NCBI GenBank assembly: GCA_033063855.1
Contig: CP093831.1
Coordinates: 25,606,001-25,670,000 of the forward strand
Reading direction: 5' to 3'
DNA length: 64,000 bases
From: Smittia aterrima
Lineage: Eukaryota > Arthropoda > Insecta > Diptera > Chironomidae
Shown: positions 22,621 through 33,889 of the stretch, one piece after another
Layout of the letters: each line of letters begins with the position of its first letter
Position numbering within the stretch: position 1 is the first letter of the stretch
The notes under the pieces: generated by a model
What the model was told of the DNA's origin: nothing
The model's database searches: none
What the model saw: only the letters and a program-made list of their open reading frames with translations
Translations under genes and position numbers: made by a program

Positions 22621-25600
22621 CTTAAGTAATCGCCCCAAAATCGGAAGACGGAAGTTTCACAACAAAACTTTACAGAAAAATTATTTTACACCGCGAAACT
22701 TTTTCTTTGCTCAACTTGCGCTCACAACATCGTCGACGAGACTGAGCTCAGACAATCGTTTCGCATTCTCTCTCTCTCTCTTTCCACCTTAAACTGCACG
22801 TGGAGGTGAAACAAGTTTTTGAAAGCTGGCGAGCGAAAGAAAAACAAATTTAAAGAGACAATCAAAGCCGGTCGACGATATTTTGGATTAATCGCGAATT
22901 CAGATTTTTCTCATTTGACTTTTTTTTCTTCTCACCGACGACAACCCTTCTCGCGCCGCAATCTGTGCGAAGCATATGCTCTCCCTCTCGGCTAACCAAA
23001 GTCGCTGTTTAATAAAACAGAAACACGAGAGATTTTCGCGGTTTACAACATTATTCCGCAATTGTGAATATTTTCCCTCAACGAGAAAAAAAGGGAAAAA
23101 AATGAAATGATAACGAATTGATGTCGTACATAATTTATGGTTTGCATTTCGAGGGTTTCCTCGTAACAGATTTCAGAGATTTCTCCTTCGAAGCAGAAGC
23201 ATCGAAGGATGAGCTTGTTTATGCTCATATGTAATTTTATTTATTGTCGTGTTATTGAATGACATTTGGAGAGAAAGGAAAAACGCAAAGGAAATTGCCA
23301 AATGCTCCTGACAGCGGAAACTAAGCAAACAATTGAGAGCGCGCGCGGGGAGAAGAGATTTTTCAATTTCAACGGAGTTTAACGTCATTTGTCTCGCGAA
23401 ATTTATGTCAATGTTTTATTCCGTTTTTACTTTTATATCCGCTCATGTGAAATGTGTGCACCACAAATATGACGAAGTTAATCCATTATGGAGTAAGCAT
23501 AACAGTTTTGCCTTTTTATTGAAGTTTACATAAAAATCAATTTCGTTTCAATTTCTTTTCAATCTTTCCATCCCGGCAAGCGAAAGAATTAATTCCGAGG
23601 ATTCACTTTATTTCCTCCCTTTGTGTGTTTACCTTTTTTTCCAGGTCTTCGACTCCTGAGCTTTTTCTTTTTGAAATGAGCCATCAGCTATTCTGTCATT
23701 CTGTGTGATGTTTTAAAAAGGATTTTCCTCTTTTCCACACACGCCACGATGTTTCCCGTTGTCAAGAGTTTTCCCCTGAAACGTTAGAAACCGAAGTCGA
23801 CAGAGTCGTCGTTTTATTAAACTTCCAACCAGACATCGGTTCATTAATCAACGAAAGCGACACTGACCGACGTTGATCAAAGAGAAAAAAATGTTTAGCG
23901 CGGAACAAAAGACAAAATGCACATCACACATCACTCAAACGCTTTGAGTTTAATTTTTTTTACGGATCAACATTCTTCCTGGTCGTTAATTTGCGTCTGA
24001 TAGCGAATTTCTCTCTCTCTCGCTCGTCTCCGCCATAAAATCAGCACAAACTGTCGCATTTCAATGCTTTTTATGTTCTAGAAAATTTCTCTTTCGTATG
24101 CTGGATGATAAAATATTGTTGGATCACAAAACACATTATTGTCGATAACAAAAAAATAAAGTAAAATTCAAAACGTTGATGCGAATAAACACGACACAAC
24201 AAAGACATCAACGTCACGGCTGTGAGTTTGCATAAGGACGACGATCGGTGGCTTTTATGAGCGAGTCGTTTTCCGTCGAATAAAAAACTGCTTTTTTAAT
24301 ATCCTTCGTATCGAGTATGATTTACCATTCGGAAGATTTTTACGAGCAGACGTTCGAGATAGAGCAAGAAGCGCTGCACATAAACTCTCGTCTCATTCAA
24401 ACGAATGCCCATCAAAAACCATCCTAGAGATTTAACTTTTACGAATGGGATTTTCATAGATGACTTAATCGCAACAAGGCGAAATGGACGCATAAAAAAT
24501 TGGAGGAGAGGGGAGGCCACCTGGGTGAAGGCATTTTTCGAAAGAATTTTTGTTTCGCTTCAATTTTAAAATAATTTGAAACTTCCGAAGTGAATTTCCT
24601 TGATCTTAATTGAGATACTCAACTAAGTAATTACTCCAAAGGGGTGCGCAACTGCGTTTGACTTAATTAACATTTTATCTCACGAAAAAACCCTCAACAC
24701 AATCAGCTCTTCCTATCGATGAGCTTACACATGAGATCGAGCTATCAAATGAACGATTTGCATTTTAATGGAAAAAATCATGTCCACGACTCGCGAAGGG
24801 AACGAAGATTAATTGGAAAACAAAAAGTTTGTGACTTTGCGAGGCATTAAAAGTATTAAAGTTTAATTGGTCTTTTTAATTTTCTTTCATCAACTGTCGA
24901 GAGTTCGACCCTTGAATTTATGTTCCGGTGCGACTGCGATTGAGAAGAGAAAGGAGGCGAAGGAAATTAATTCTAATTAAAGGACAGCAACCAGTTGTGT
25001 TGTGACATTCTCCGACAAGGCGATAAAACTGCGCTGTCGACAAACTCGAAAGATGAAGTTAAGGAGTTCGCAATAAATGTCCTCGACAATTTATGATCGA
25101 CAGCGAGAAGGATGCACAAGGAGTCAAAATTAGTCATAACAGTAATGACGACACGAGAAGCGGAGAGAACGTCGAGAGTCATAATCATTAAATTTGCTAC
25201 AGCTCGCAATTAAAAGCCGAAACGGACAAGCGAACTAGAAATGCAAAATGAAAATTGCTTGGTGAAGGAAACTCATTTGCCATCGTCCCCTTAAATATCA
25301 CTGCTTTGCTGTCATGTGTATTCAAATTAAATCGTCTCACTCTCGTCTGCATTTAATGCTTCTCAACAACAACAGGATAATTAAAATGTTGTACAAACTT
25401 CGCTTCCTCTCATGTGCTGACCATCATCGGTCCCAGTGTTGATCAAACTAATTTAATTTTCAAGTTTTTATTATCAAAACAAATTTTCAACAGAAGTCTA
25501 TAAATTATTTCCGAGACTTTTCAACACATTCGACAACACATTGCAGTGCCAATAACCCCCTCAATAAACCATTTCACTCATCCGCGCGTGATTGCTTGTG

Positions 25601-27069
25601 TGTGCAACTCTTAATGGTCAGAAAATATGTGACAATCGATTCGAAGGAAGGTGACGAGCGAGATGCTTCGAAACTCGAAGTCTAAAAAAGCGATAAAAAA
25701 GTTCTTTCATAAAAAAAAGTTGAATCCACAGAATGTGAGGCGATTTTAAATTCTCTGCCGAGAATGTTTCAGCAATAAAAATGTTCTCGATTTTAATTTG
25801 GGAAATTGAAGGGAAATATGAAAAAGCCAGTAAAGCGAAATCTCTTCTGCCGCTGCTGTTGCTGCTTCATTCGTCAATCCTTAAAATTAAACGATTCGTC
25901 GTATTTAAAAATCATAAAACTGCATCGAAATCCATCGCAGTAAAAAGCATCGAAATTGCTTCGATATCCTTCGCTTATCCCATCGATTGCCGATAGAACA
26001 CACGAGCACACAACCAATTTCCGTTTCAATCATAAAAATCTCTTTTTTTTCGGGGGAATTTTTAATGCGCTCTTTAACGATAAACGCAATGGTTAGACGC
26101 GTTTCCAATCACTCACCCAATCTTCACGATCAGAGATTTTTATGACTTTTCTATGCACGTTTGTTTTTAGGGATTTTTATGAGAAGGAGAAATGAGATTT
26201 GTGTCACTCAATTAGGAATTGAAGTTCAATCTTCAACTTTGAGTTGAATCTTCCACCGAATAAAAAACCCTTCACTACCTTCGTCCTCAAACTCCTGTGT
26301 CCTCTTTCTTTTTGTTTCTTCTCATTGATGGAGAGAGCGCTGCCAATAAAATGTGTCAACATTTATTGCTGTTTTGATGGTCCTTATGAAATTTTTCTGT
26401 CTTGGCTCGGTAAGGATGTCAGGGGATTGCAAATTAAATGATTGAGAAATCGATTTATTTATTTAATGGCAAATTTGGCTTCTTGATACGATTAAGCAGT
26501 GTCTTGGAGATTTTAACCGCCGAGGGGAGGTGGATTTGGACTCGAGAGAGTTTTTATGTTTCGGTGAAGAAAAAGCAATTTCAATAATAACTTTTATGGC
26601 TTGAGCATTTCTTAATTTTATCGTCGATTGAGCCTCTTTGGCTACAGCAGAATTTATTACTCGGAAGGCAGAGTCCAAGCAGTTGTTCGCCTTTTGGATT
26701 CAAAGATTGCGTTAGGATTCTTTTAATTTAAAAGTTTTTAATTGCTTTTCTAATTGTTTAATTAGATTTTTATTGCAAGCGATTGTTAGAGCGTGAAATA
26801 TTATCAAAAGCAATTCAAATATTTGCAATAAATTTTATTTGTATTTCAAGTTAGAATCTTAAACAATTTTCTTTTGGAATCAATTTAGATTTTTATCTCG
26901 TGAAGTAATAAAAATGAAATTGGTAAAATAAAAATGGAAAACTACATTTTCATTTTCTTATCAAGACAAACGTTTTTTAGTCGCTTCACTCTATTTCTAG
27001 TTCCAAAATTTAACTCATCATAATGACATTCTGGAGGTAATTATTTATAAGGAGGACGTTTCATTGCCT
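22621..27069. other. Gene-free stretch, 4.4 kb
   Basis: The 5' flank of the gene starting at 22620 includes a CT run near 22767. Short ORFs at 24296-24520 and 24973-25209 (minus) and elsewhere have no splice context or recognisable domain. It could contain regulatory DNA or long introns of a gene whose exons I cannot see. Confidence 0.5.
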
Positions 27070-28350
27070 TTAGTCTTTCTTATTTAATTCTTTAATTATC
27101 AATGATTGTGTATTTAGTGATTTCAAATTCCCAAAGTCTTTAGAGTAGACGGTGAGAGTTGTTACCTTTGGCATTAACTCCAATAAAAACTTTAAGCTTG
27201 AAGTACTGCATGGAAATATCACTTTCAATTCAGTGATTCCATTTGAAGAACTAAAATTCGGTTCATCCTCGAGAAACATCTCAGGCCAAAACTGGAGACA
27301 ACTCATTTCAAATCTCTTGAGCTTTGGCATCTTCATGACCACCTTGAAGGTCTCGCAACATGGATCGATCTTCAAGTTTTCCAGATTATTGCTTTGTGAT
27401 GCAAGAAAGCTCCTAAAGTTTCTATGAGTACCTGCTTCAAGCAATTTGTTGAATCCTGTTGAAATCAACACGAAATTCTTAAGCTTAAATTTAAATCTCT
27501 TCCAAGTCTCATCTTCAAACATTTCGTCTAAATCATTTGAGTAGAGTGTCAGACTTTTTAGCTTGTCGAAGCGTTGGAGCATTGGCCAAGTGAAATAGAT
27601 ATAACTATAACTTCTTTTAATAACTCTAAAATCAAATGTTTTCACAGAAATTGAATTTGACAAAATCTCGGCTAGAGTTCGGCTGTTCTCGGATCGATCG
27701 GTAAGATGAAGTTTCAAACGCTTCATTTTTGGAAATTTTAAAACTTCGAAAGGTTGTCTCCTGTTTTCACATTTATCGAGATCGACGTTATCGAGAGAAA
27801 GCTTTTCCACTGTTGATTCGAATGAAGCGAGAAATTTCCATAAATCAATTTCATTTTTGAAGAAAGTGTTGGCGACTTTCACCTCTTTCCACTCGTGAGT
27901 TTTCTCTAAGAAGAAATCGAACTCCAGAGGTAAACGAACAGGATCTGGCTTGGTGCGGAGTTCTCTCCAGTTAAGGAAAGGTCGAGAGAACTCACCCGTG
28001 AGTATCTTCATGTCCCGTAGATCAATGTTTTGATAGAGTCTCGAGCTATTCTTCAGTAAACTGTAGTCTTCCTGATGCAGCAAATGATTGTCGTTAAAAA
28101 CAATTTTAATTTTCTTCATGAAAACTTTTGATAGAGCGATGTAGTTGTAACAACTTGGATTGACTTCTGAAATGTTTATCAAATCTTTGCCATTAAAGTG
28201 CTGAAAGATCATCTCAGGAATGTCGAGAAAACGTGAGAAATATTCCAAAGGATCCAACGTGTTCAGAGTCAACGCTGAAAATTTCTTGATGCTCGTTTCA
28301 ATTTCTTCACTTGAAGCAACGATCGTTGCTTGTCTTTCATCGATTTTCAT
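27070..28350 (-). CDS. F-box/LRR protein 1 (426 aa)
   Basis: Probable substrate receptor of an SCF (Skp1-Cul1-F-box) ubiquitin ligase. The F-box lies at about residues 44-85 (IPEMIFQHFNGKDLINISEV), followed by the array's hallmark ending KKIKIVF. The usual F-box tryptophan is cysteine here (PSCYNY). The rest is irregular leucine-rich repeats such as FPKMKRLKLHL, LKNFVLI and LENLKIDPC. The coding part is one exon. A 66-bp 5' UTR intron (28416-28351, donor AAG|gtaacag) ends directly at the ATG. It is the last gene on the left of the array. Confidence 0.8.
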   Translation of the reverse strand: MKIDERQATIVASSEEIETSIKKFSALTLNTLDPLEYFSRFLDIPEMIFQHFNGKDLINISEVNPSCYNYIALSKVFMKKIKIVFNDNHLLHQEDYSLLKNSSRLYQNIDLRDMKILTGEFSRPFLNWRELRTKPDPVRLPLEFDFFLEKTHEWKEVKVANTFFKNEIDLWKFLASFESTVEKLSLDNVDLDKCENRRQPFEVLKFPKMKRLKLHLTDRSENSRTLAEILSNSISVKTFDFRVIKRSYSYIYFTWPMLQRFDKLKSLTLYSNDLDEMFEDETWKRFKFKLKNFVLISTGFNKLLEAGTHRNFRSFLASQSNNLENLKIDPCCETFKVVMKMPKLKRFEMSCLQFWPEMFLEDEPNFSSSNGITELKVIFPCSTSSLKFLLELMPKVTTLTVYSKDFGNLKSLNTQSLIIKELNKKD

Positions 28351-28680
28351 CTAAAAACAAAATTGAATTAAAAAGAAGTAAAATTATTTTCTAATATTCA
28401 AGCAAGCGACTGTTACCTTAGCGAATGTTGAGAGTAAACTGAGTCGAATGTGGGAAACTGAGTCATAAAGTTTCCTTCAATTTACCTGAAAAGTGATATG
28501 AGAAAACTTTGGGCGTCACAACCTTTTTCAACGTTAATAACTAAGGCAGACAAAGCGATCATAAATCTTTAAAAGATTAAACACCCAAAATTCGAACGAA
28601 CAGATGTTTCCAAAGAAAAACGCGAAAATCATAAGAGAAAGTTTTTTGTAAATTTCATTTTAGATAAGTTTCAATTATAA
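28351..28680 (-). promoter_or_regulatory. 5' UTR exon/intron and upstream flank shared by the F-box array
   Basis: The sequence around 28405-28460 (revcomp ...CGCTAAG|gtaacagtcgc) recurs upstream of several array members: 30432, 33569 (as gtacga), 39730, and a gene-less copy at 33660-33740. It forms a non-coding first exon and donor. A further conserved block (gacaaagcgatcataaatct, 28551-28570) recurs near 39853. Together these look like the ancestral promoter region. Confidence 0.5.
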
Positions 28681-28687
28681 TTTTTAG

Positions 28688-28815
28688 GTAGACTTGAGCA
28701 CTTTTATATTCTCAATGATTTCCTTCAGAGACTCTTCCTTGATCTCTAGCAAATTGTTGACTCTCAATTATTCAAACTTTTGATTCAGAGCAACCAAAAG
28801 TTAAAGCATTTCTTG
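28688..28815 (-). pseudogene. C-terminal fragment of an F-box/LRR gene
   Basis: On the minus strand one frame reads LLVALNQKFE, a stop, then LRVNNLLEIKEESLKEIIENI. This matches the C-terminal segment of intact members (for example LVALNRKLEKLKVCGLRGISIEALKEVSD in the 32110-33498 gene). Two in-frame stops and no upstream F-box mark it as a relic of a lost array member. Confidence 0.6.
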
Positions 28816-28849
28816 TTCTCAGCTTTATGGGAAAAACCAAGAATTGGTT

Positions 28850-28885
28850 ACACTCACACAGTCAAACGAACATAAATCTCTGAAA
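28850..28885 (-). promoter_or_regulatory. Conserved upstream block of the F-box array
   Basis: The block acactca(c/t)acagtcaa recurs at 28850, 30533, 33806 and 34785, each time 100-400 bp upstream of a minus-strand F-box gene or relic. It is a candidate promoter element or part of the old duplication unit. Confidence 0.4.
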
Positions 28886-29020
28886 AATTAGAATCAATAC
28901 GACGAAAATACAAACAGAAATATTTTCATGAAACTAAACAGAAATGAAAGAAATTAATATTTGAGAGAAAATATTTTTTATTTGCTTGTACTTAAACTTT
29001 TTGTGTAAGCTTCCTAACAA

Positions 29021-30382
29021 TCAAAATGAAAATGATGGTGAATAAAAAGAAATCTTGTCACTTAATTCCATCAGTGCCTCTCGATCAACTTTTATCAAGC
29101 AGCAATATCTCAACTCCTCGAGCTTTCTTTCCATTACTAACAATAAAATTTGACATATTTCTAGATCGATTGAGTGGATGCTGAGTCTTCTCACTTTCGG
29201 CATTGCGTTCAACAAAAATCTTAGTGTGGAAGCGTTACATGGATAATTCACTTTCAGATCAGTGATCGACGCAGAAATTCTGTTTGAAGGATCCAAATTT
29301 GCATATTCGCAAAGAAAATTATCAGGACAAAAATGGAGACGATTCAATTCAAATCTCTTGAGTTTTGACATTTGCATGATAACTTTAAAGTATTCGCCAC
29401 AAGGGTCGATCGCCAGCTCTTCGAGATAGTAGCTTTGTGATGCTAAAAAGTTAATAAAGTTTGGAGGAATAACTTCTTCACGCTGATTGTAGCATCTTCT
29501 ATGAACCACCGTCAAACTCTTGAGCTTGAAGTAAAATCTCCTCCAATAATCATCATTTTGGAACACTCGATACAAGCCACGGTCAGATAGCTTCAGACTT
29601 GTCAACTTGTCGAAGCGTTCGAGCATTTGTATGATAAATGTGAAATTAAAATAAAAATAATATGCATCACCAGAAGTTTTTGCTTCAATTCCAAACTCAA
29701 ACTCCTCGACGTCAAATGAATTTAAAAAAATCTCGTCTAAGGTTTTGCAAATATCAGCTCGATCGATAATATAAAGTTTCAATTGCTTTAGGTTTGGAAA
29801 TTTTAAAGCTTTAAAATTTGGTCTAAACGTAGAACTTAAAGTGACTCCAGTTCCGATTGTATCGAGACGAAGGTTTTCTACAGTTCGTTGGATCGATGAG
29901 AAAAAATTCCAAGTTTCGAGATCGTGGCTGAAAACTCTGCGGTCGACTTTAACCTCTTTCCAGTCGTGAGTCTTATCCTTGAAGAAACTGAGTTCTAGAG
30001 AGCTGAATGGATAGCGTGGTCTGACAGCGAGAACATAATTTGCCTTCCCCTTTCGTAATTCAATGGTCTCATACATTCTCGAGCTATTCTTCAGTGAATT
30101 GTAATCTTTCGGATATTGTAACTGACGATCCTCATGAAAAACAATTTTAATTTTCTTCATGATAACTTCTGACGATGCGATGAAGTTGTACCAGCTTGGG
30201 CTGATTTCTGACATCCTCAAGTAGTCTTTTCCGATGAAATGAAGAAAGATCATCTCAGAAATCTCGAGAAATCGTGAGAAGTATTCCAAAGGATCCAAAT
30301 TATTTTCAGAAAATTTCATCATCTTCTTGTCAGGTCCTTTGTTTGAGGCAACGGCCGATGATTGGTTTCTGTTCATTTTCAT
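29021..30382 (-). CDS. F-box/LRR protein 2 (453 aa)
   Basis: Same architecture as the other array members: a basic N-terminus, an F-box near residues 38-85 (SEMIFLHFIGKDYLRMSEI) that keeps the family tryptophan (PSWYNF), then LRRs to the end. Repeat-like segments include FPNLKQLKLYII, LTSLKLSDRGLYR, LEELAIDPC and ITDLKVNYPC. The region around residues 215-245 (ASGDAYYFYFNFT in part) is longer than in paralogues. A 50-bp 5' UTR intron (30432-30383) ends at the ATG, with donor AAG|gtaacag as in member 1. The frame is intact. Confidence 0.8.
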   Translation of the reverse strand: MKMNRNQSSAVASNKGPDKKMMKFSENNLDPLEYFSRFLEISEMIFLHFIGKDYLRMSEISPSWYNFIASSEVIMKKIKIVFHEDRQLQYPKDYNSLKNSSRMYETIELRKGKANYVLAVRPRYPFSSLELSFFKDKTHDWKEVKVDRRVFSHDLETWNFFSSIQRTVENLRLDTIGTGVTLSSTFRPNFKALKFPNLKQLKLYIIDRADICKTLDEIFLNSFDVEEFEFGIEAKTSGDAYYFYFNFTFIIQMLERFDKLTSLKLSDRGLYRVFQNDDYWRRFYFKLKSLTVVHRRCYNQREEVIPPNFINFLASQSYYLEELAIDPCGEYFKVIMQMSKLKRFELNRLHFCPDNFLCEYANLDPSNRISASITDLKVNYPCNASTLRFLLNAMPKVRRLSIHSIDLEICQILLLVMERKLEELRYCCLIKVDREALMELSDKISFYSPSFSF

Positions 30383-30704
30383 CTAAAAACAAAATAAATT
30401 TATTTTCTACTCTTCAAGCAGGCGACTGTTACCTTAGCGAATGTAGAGACAAAACTGAAGTGAAATAAAATTTACCTGAGTTCTAAGAAGAAAAATTCTC
30501 AGCTTCGTAATCCTTCCTCAGGAAAACTATTTACACTCATACAGTCAAGAAAACATATGAATCATAATTTATGATCAACACAACGAAAACGAAAAGTTTT
30601 CATGAATCTGAAGACAAATGAAGTAAATTATTATTTGAGAGGAATTATTTTTATTTGCTTGTATGTAAATTTCTTTAAATATTTTTATAAACTTTGATTC
30701 TTAA

Positions 30705-31862
30705 TTATTTATTTAATAAAACCGAAATTGCCTCTGAGTCAACGCCGTCCAATGATTGATATTTCAATTGATCAAACTTTCTTTTCGATGAGATCAAAAT
30801 TTCATAAGTTCCTTTATTGATTGCGTCGAGGCTGAGAGTTCTAATGTTCGGCATCGAATTCAAAAAACATTTTAAGCCGATGTTTGAAAAATAAAATCTT
30901 AAATGAGTGATCGATGGACAATTTTCATACGAACGATAGTCCTCAGGCCAAAACCGAAGAAAATTCACTTCTAATCTCTTTAGGTTTCTCATTCTTGTGA
31001 TCACGCTGAACATTTCTGAACATGGATCGATTGTCAATTCTTCGAGATTTTCACTTTGTGACTTGAAAAAGTTTAGATAATTTCCATAAGAACTTGCATT
31101 AAAAGATCTAAAATTTATTCTCGAAGAAATAATCGCGAAACATTTTAGTTTGAATTGAAATTTCCTCCAAGAATCATCCACAAATATCTTTTCCAAATTT
31201 TCCTCGTGAAGCTTCAGACTTTTTAGTTTGTTATAGCTTGCGATCAACTGCATCGGCCAATTTCGATGGAAACAACTTGTTGAAATAATTTTAAAATCCA
31301 ATTCCTCGACTTCAGTTGCAATCAATAAATATTGAGAAAAAACTCTGGAGCCCTCGCAGTAATTAGCAAAATTAACTTTCAACTTTTTTAACTTAGGAAA
31401 AGTCAATTTTCTTTCTTCTGTTAGTCTCGAAGTAAAAGTTGAATTTAAATTAATTGCAACGCAATCGAGAGAAAGATTTTCGACCTTTCCTTGGATTGAA
31501 TCGAAAAAGTTAAATGCTTCGAGTTCATTTCTGAATAAAGTTTTAGCGACTTTCACTTCTTTCCAGTTATGAGTCTTCTCCAACAAGAACTTGAGCAGCT
31601 GAGGTTTAGCAGAAATGCCTTTTAATTCAATGCTCTGATAAATTCTCGAGCTATTCTTCAGCAAATCGTAATTTTCTTTATCAAACTCACAACCACATTC
31701 GATTACAATTTTAATTTTCTTCATTAGAACTTTTGACGACGCGATGAAGTTGTAATAGCTTGGACTAACTTCTGAAATCTTGATTAAGTCCTTGCCGCTT
31801 AAATTTTGAACGATCATCTCCGGAATGTCGAGGAATCGTGAGAAGTAAACCAAAGGATCCAT
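30705..31862 (-). CDS. F-box/LRR protein 3 (385 aa)
   Basis: It starts directly at MDPLVYFSRFLDIPEM without the N-terminal extension of members 1, 2, 4 and 7. The F-box occupies about residues 10-52, with PSYYNF in place of the tryptophan. LRR-like segments include FPKLKKLKVNFANY, LKSLKLHEENL, LEELTIDPCSE and IRTLSLDAINKG. The first ATG after a possible acceptor (ctcttcaag) 12 bases upstream was chosen. The C-terminus, ending SVLLNK, is closest to the 36889-38055 gene. Single coding exon, intact. Confidence 0.8.
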   Translation of the reverse strand: MDPLVYFSRFLDIPEMIVQNLSGKDLIKISEVSPSYYNFIASSKVLMKKIKIVIECGCEFDKENYDLLKNSSRIYQSIELKGISAKPQLLKFLLEKTHNWKEVKVAKTLFRNELEAFNFFDSIQGKVENLSLDCVAINLNSTFTSRLTEERKLTFPKLKKLKVNFANYCEGSRVFSQYLLIATEVEELDFKIISTSCFHRNWPMQLIASYNKLKSLKLHEENLEKIFVDDSWRKFQFKLKCFAIISSRINFRSFNASSYGNYLNFFKSQSENLEELTIDPCSEMFSVITRMRNLKRLEVNFLRFWPEDYRSYENCPSITHLRFYFSNIGLKCFLNSMPNIRTLSLDAINKGTYEILISSKRKFDQLKYQSLDGVDSEAISVLLNK

Positions 31863-32109
31863 CTTAGTCTTTGTCTTGAAGAGAAATTGCTTTGAAATAT
31901 TTATTTAAATCTTCGAGCGAGCGGATGTCGTCTTAACGAAAGTTGAAAGTGAACTGAAGCAAATGGTGAAAAGGTTTTCCTTTTATACACATTTTAAATT
32001 TACCTGAATCTTAAATAGGGAAAACATTCGTGAACTAAACCTAACGGAACATTTTTGAACTAAAAGATGAATCCAATGAAAAATGAAAATTCATAACTGA
32101 AAGTTTATT

Positions 32110-33498
32110 TTATTTACAATATTTATATTTGTAAGTTTCGAATATTACATTATCGCTTACTTCTTTAAGAGCTTCTATAGAGATTCCTCTCAAACCGCAA
32201 ACTTTCAATTTTTCCAATTTTCGATTCAGGGCAACCAAAATTTGAAACATTTCTTGATTAATTGATTTTAGGAAAAGTCTTTTTATGTTTGGCATTGATT
32301 CCAATAAAAAATTTAAATTTTGAATAGTCAGTACACCTATCATAAAAAAGTCAAAAGTCAAATCAGTAATTGAAGTAGAAATTAAATTTGGAATTCCATC
32401 TAAGGTCGAGATATCTAAATAATTGATAGTTAGACTCTTGAGTTTTGGTAATCTCATGATCTCATTGAAATTTTCTTTAGAACATCTTGTTAAAAACGCT
32501 AATTCTTTAAGTTGATTTTTTTGTGATTTGAGGAAGCTTCGAAAGTTTTGAAAGTTGGTGGAACCATTAGAATGTCCTCTCGAATCAATCGTTAAACTTT
32601 CGAGTTTAAATTGAAATCGTTTCCATTTTTCTTCTTCAAATATATCCCAAACATGTCTAAATCTAAGCTTCAGACTTGTTAGTTTGTTGAAGTTTTCGAG
32701 CATTTGTGCTAAAATTTCATCGTTTTCGAGTTTACGTTCGCCTTCACACGTATATTCAAATTTTTTGACTGCAACTGAGTTTAACAAAAATTCAGCGAGA
32801 TCATCGGCCATGGAAGAATATTCGGGAATATTCAACTTTAATTGTTTTAATTTTGAAAACTTTAAAACTTTGAATGAATCAAAATCTTTCGAATGACAAG
32901 GTTTTATTGGGAAATTCCAAATCTTTTGGTAAATCACAAATAAACTTTCCACTGATGATTCGATCGATGATAATAAATTCCATAAATCATTTTTCTTTCT
33001 AAAATAAGTTTCGTTGAGTGAAACAATTTTCCATTCGCGAGCCTTTTCAAGAAAAAAATCAAGTTCCAAAGTTGTAATGAAGTCGTTGTCTATCAATTTA
33101 TCGAAATAATAACTGTATCGTCGTCTAACTTCAATGCTCTGATAAAGTCTTGAACTGTTCTTAAGCGAATCGTAAACTTCCTGATCGAACGTGCGAGTGT
33201 GAACCAAAACAACTTTAATATTATTCATGTAAACTTTCGACGAAGCGATAAAGTTGTAACAACTTGGACTGAGTTCGGAAATCTTGATTAAGTCGTTGCC
33301 GTTTAAATGTTGAAGGATCATCTCAGGAATGTCGAGAAAACGTGAAAAATATTCCAATGGATCCAAGTTAATCATTTCACTAAGCTCGGATAATTTGAAG
33401 AGTCTTTTCTCAGGTTCCTCACTTGAAACTTCTGCTTTTGTTTCATTCACAATGGAAATGTTCATTTTGGTTCCAATCTGTGCTTGAATTTCTTCCAT
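32110..33498 (-). CDS. F-box/LRR protein 4 (462 aa)
   Basis: It has an N-terminal Glu/Lys-rich extension of about 45 residues (MEEIQAQIGTKMNIS...). The F-box follows at residues 50-92 (IPEMILQHLNGNDLIKISEL, PSCYNF), then LRRs: FSKLKQLKLNIPEY, LTSLKLRFRHV, LKSLTINYL and IKRLFLKSINQ. The C-terminus ends YKYKYCK after EALKEVSD. A 59-bp 5' UTR intron (33569-33511) ends 15 bases before the ATG, and its donor is variant (AAG|gtacga). It shares the segment around FITTLELDFFLEKAREWK with the broken gene at 39934-41072, its closest relative. Confidence 0.8.
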   Translation of the reverse strand: MEEIQAQIGTKMNISIVNETKAEVSSEEPEKRLFKLSELSEMINLDPLEYFSRFLDIPEMILQHLNGNDLIKISELSPSCYNFIASSKVYMNNIKVVLVHTRTFDQEVYDSLKNSSRLYQSIEVRRRYSYYFDKLIDNDFITTLELDFFLEKAREWKIVSLNETYFRKKNDLWNLLSSIESSVESLFVIYQKIWNFPIKPCHSKDFDSFKVLKFSKLKQLKLNIPEYSSMADDLAEFLLNSVAVKKFEYTCEGERKLENDEILAQMLENFNKLTSLKLRFRHVWDIFEEEKWKRFQFKLESLTIDSRGHSNGSTNFQNFRSFLKSQKNQLKELAFLTRCSKENFNEIMRLPKLKSLTINYLDISTLDGIPNLISTSITDLTFDFFMIGVLTIQNLNFLLESMPNIKRLFLKSINQEMFQILVALNRKLEKLKVCGLRGISIEALKEVSDNVIFETYKYKYCK

Positions 33499-33889
33499 TT
33501 TGATTTTTATCTAAAAACGAAAAAAAGGTTAAAATAAATTTTGGAGACGTTAATGCGAGCGGCTCGTACCTTGTCGAATGTTGAATACGAAATTACTAAT
33601 TTCAAATTAGTCACAATAAACTTCACCAGAACTTCAAGAATTTGTAACAAAAAGAAAATATTTTCTAATTATCAAGCAAGCAACTGTTACCCTTTCTAAT
33701 GTTGAGACGAAACTGAGGAAAATGTACAGCAAAATTCATTTGAATTTTACCTCAATACTATTTAGAGGATGTGTGAGCTTCGTCTAGAAAAACGAAGAAC
33801 TAATTACACTCATACAGTCAAGAGAACAGAAAACTCTGAAAAATTAGGATCAATAATAATAAACTTTTTCTAATTTCGTCGTACAATGA
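33499..33889 (-). promoter_or_regulatory. Spacer with two successive copies of the array 5' region
   Basis: 33511-33600 is the 5' exon/intron of the gene starting at 33498. A second copy of the same 5' region (caagcaagcaactgttacc..., 33678-33740) and of the upstream block (33806) follows without its own gene, so a gene between them has been lost or the flank was duplicated. Confidence 0.45.

Noticed and set aside
24296..25209. Two minus-strand ORFs of 74-78 codons
   Set aside because: No similarity recognised, no splice context, composition typical of random AT-rich DNA.
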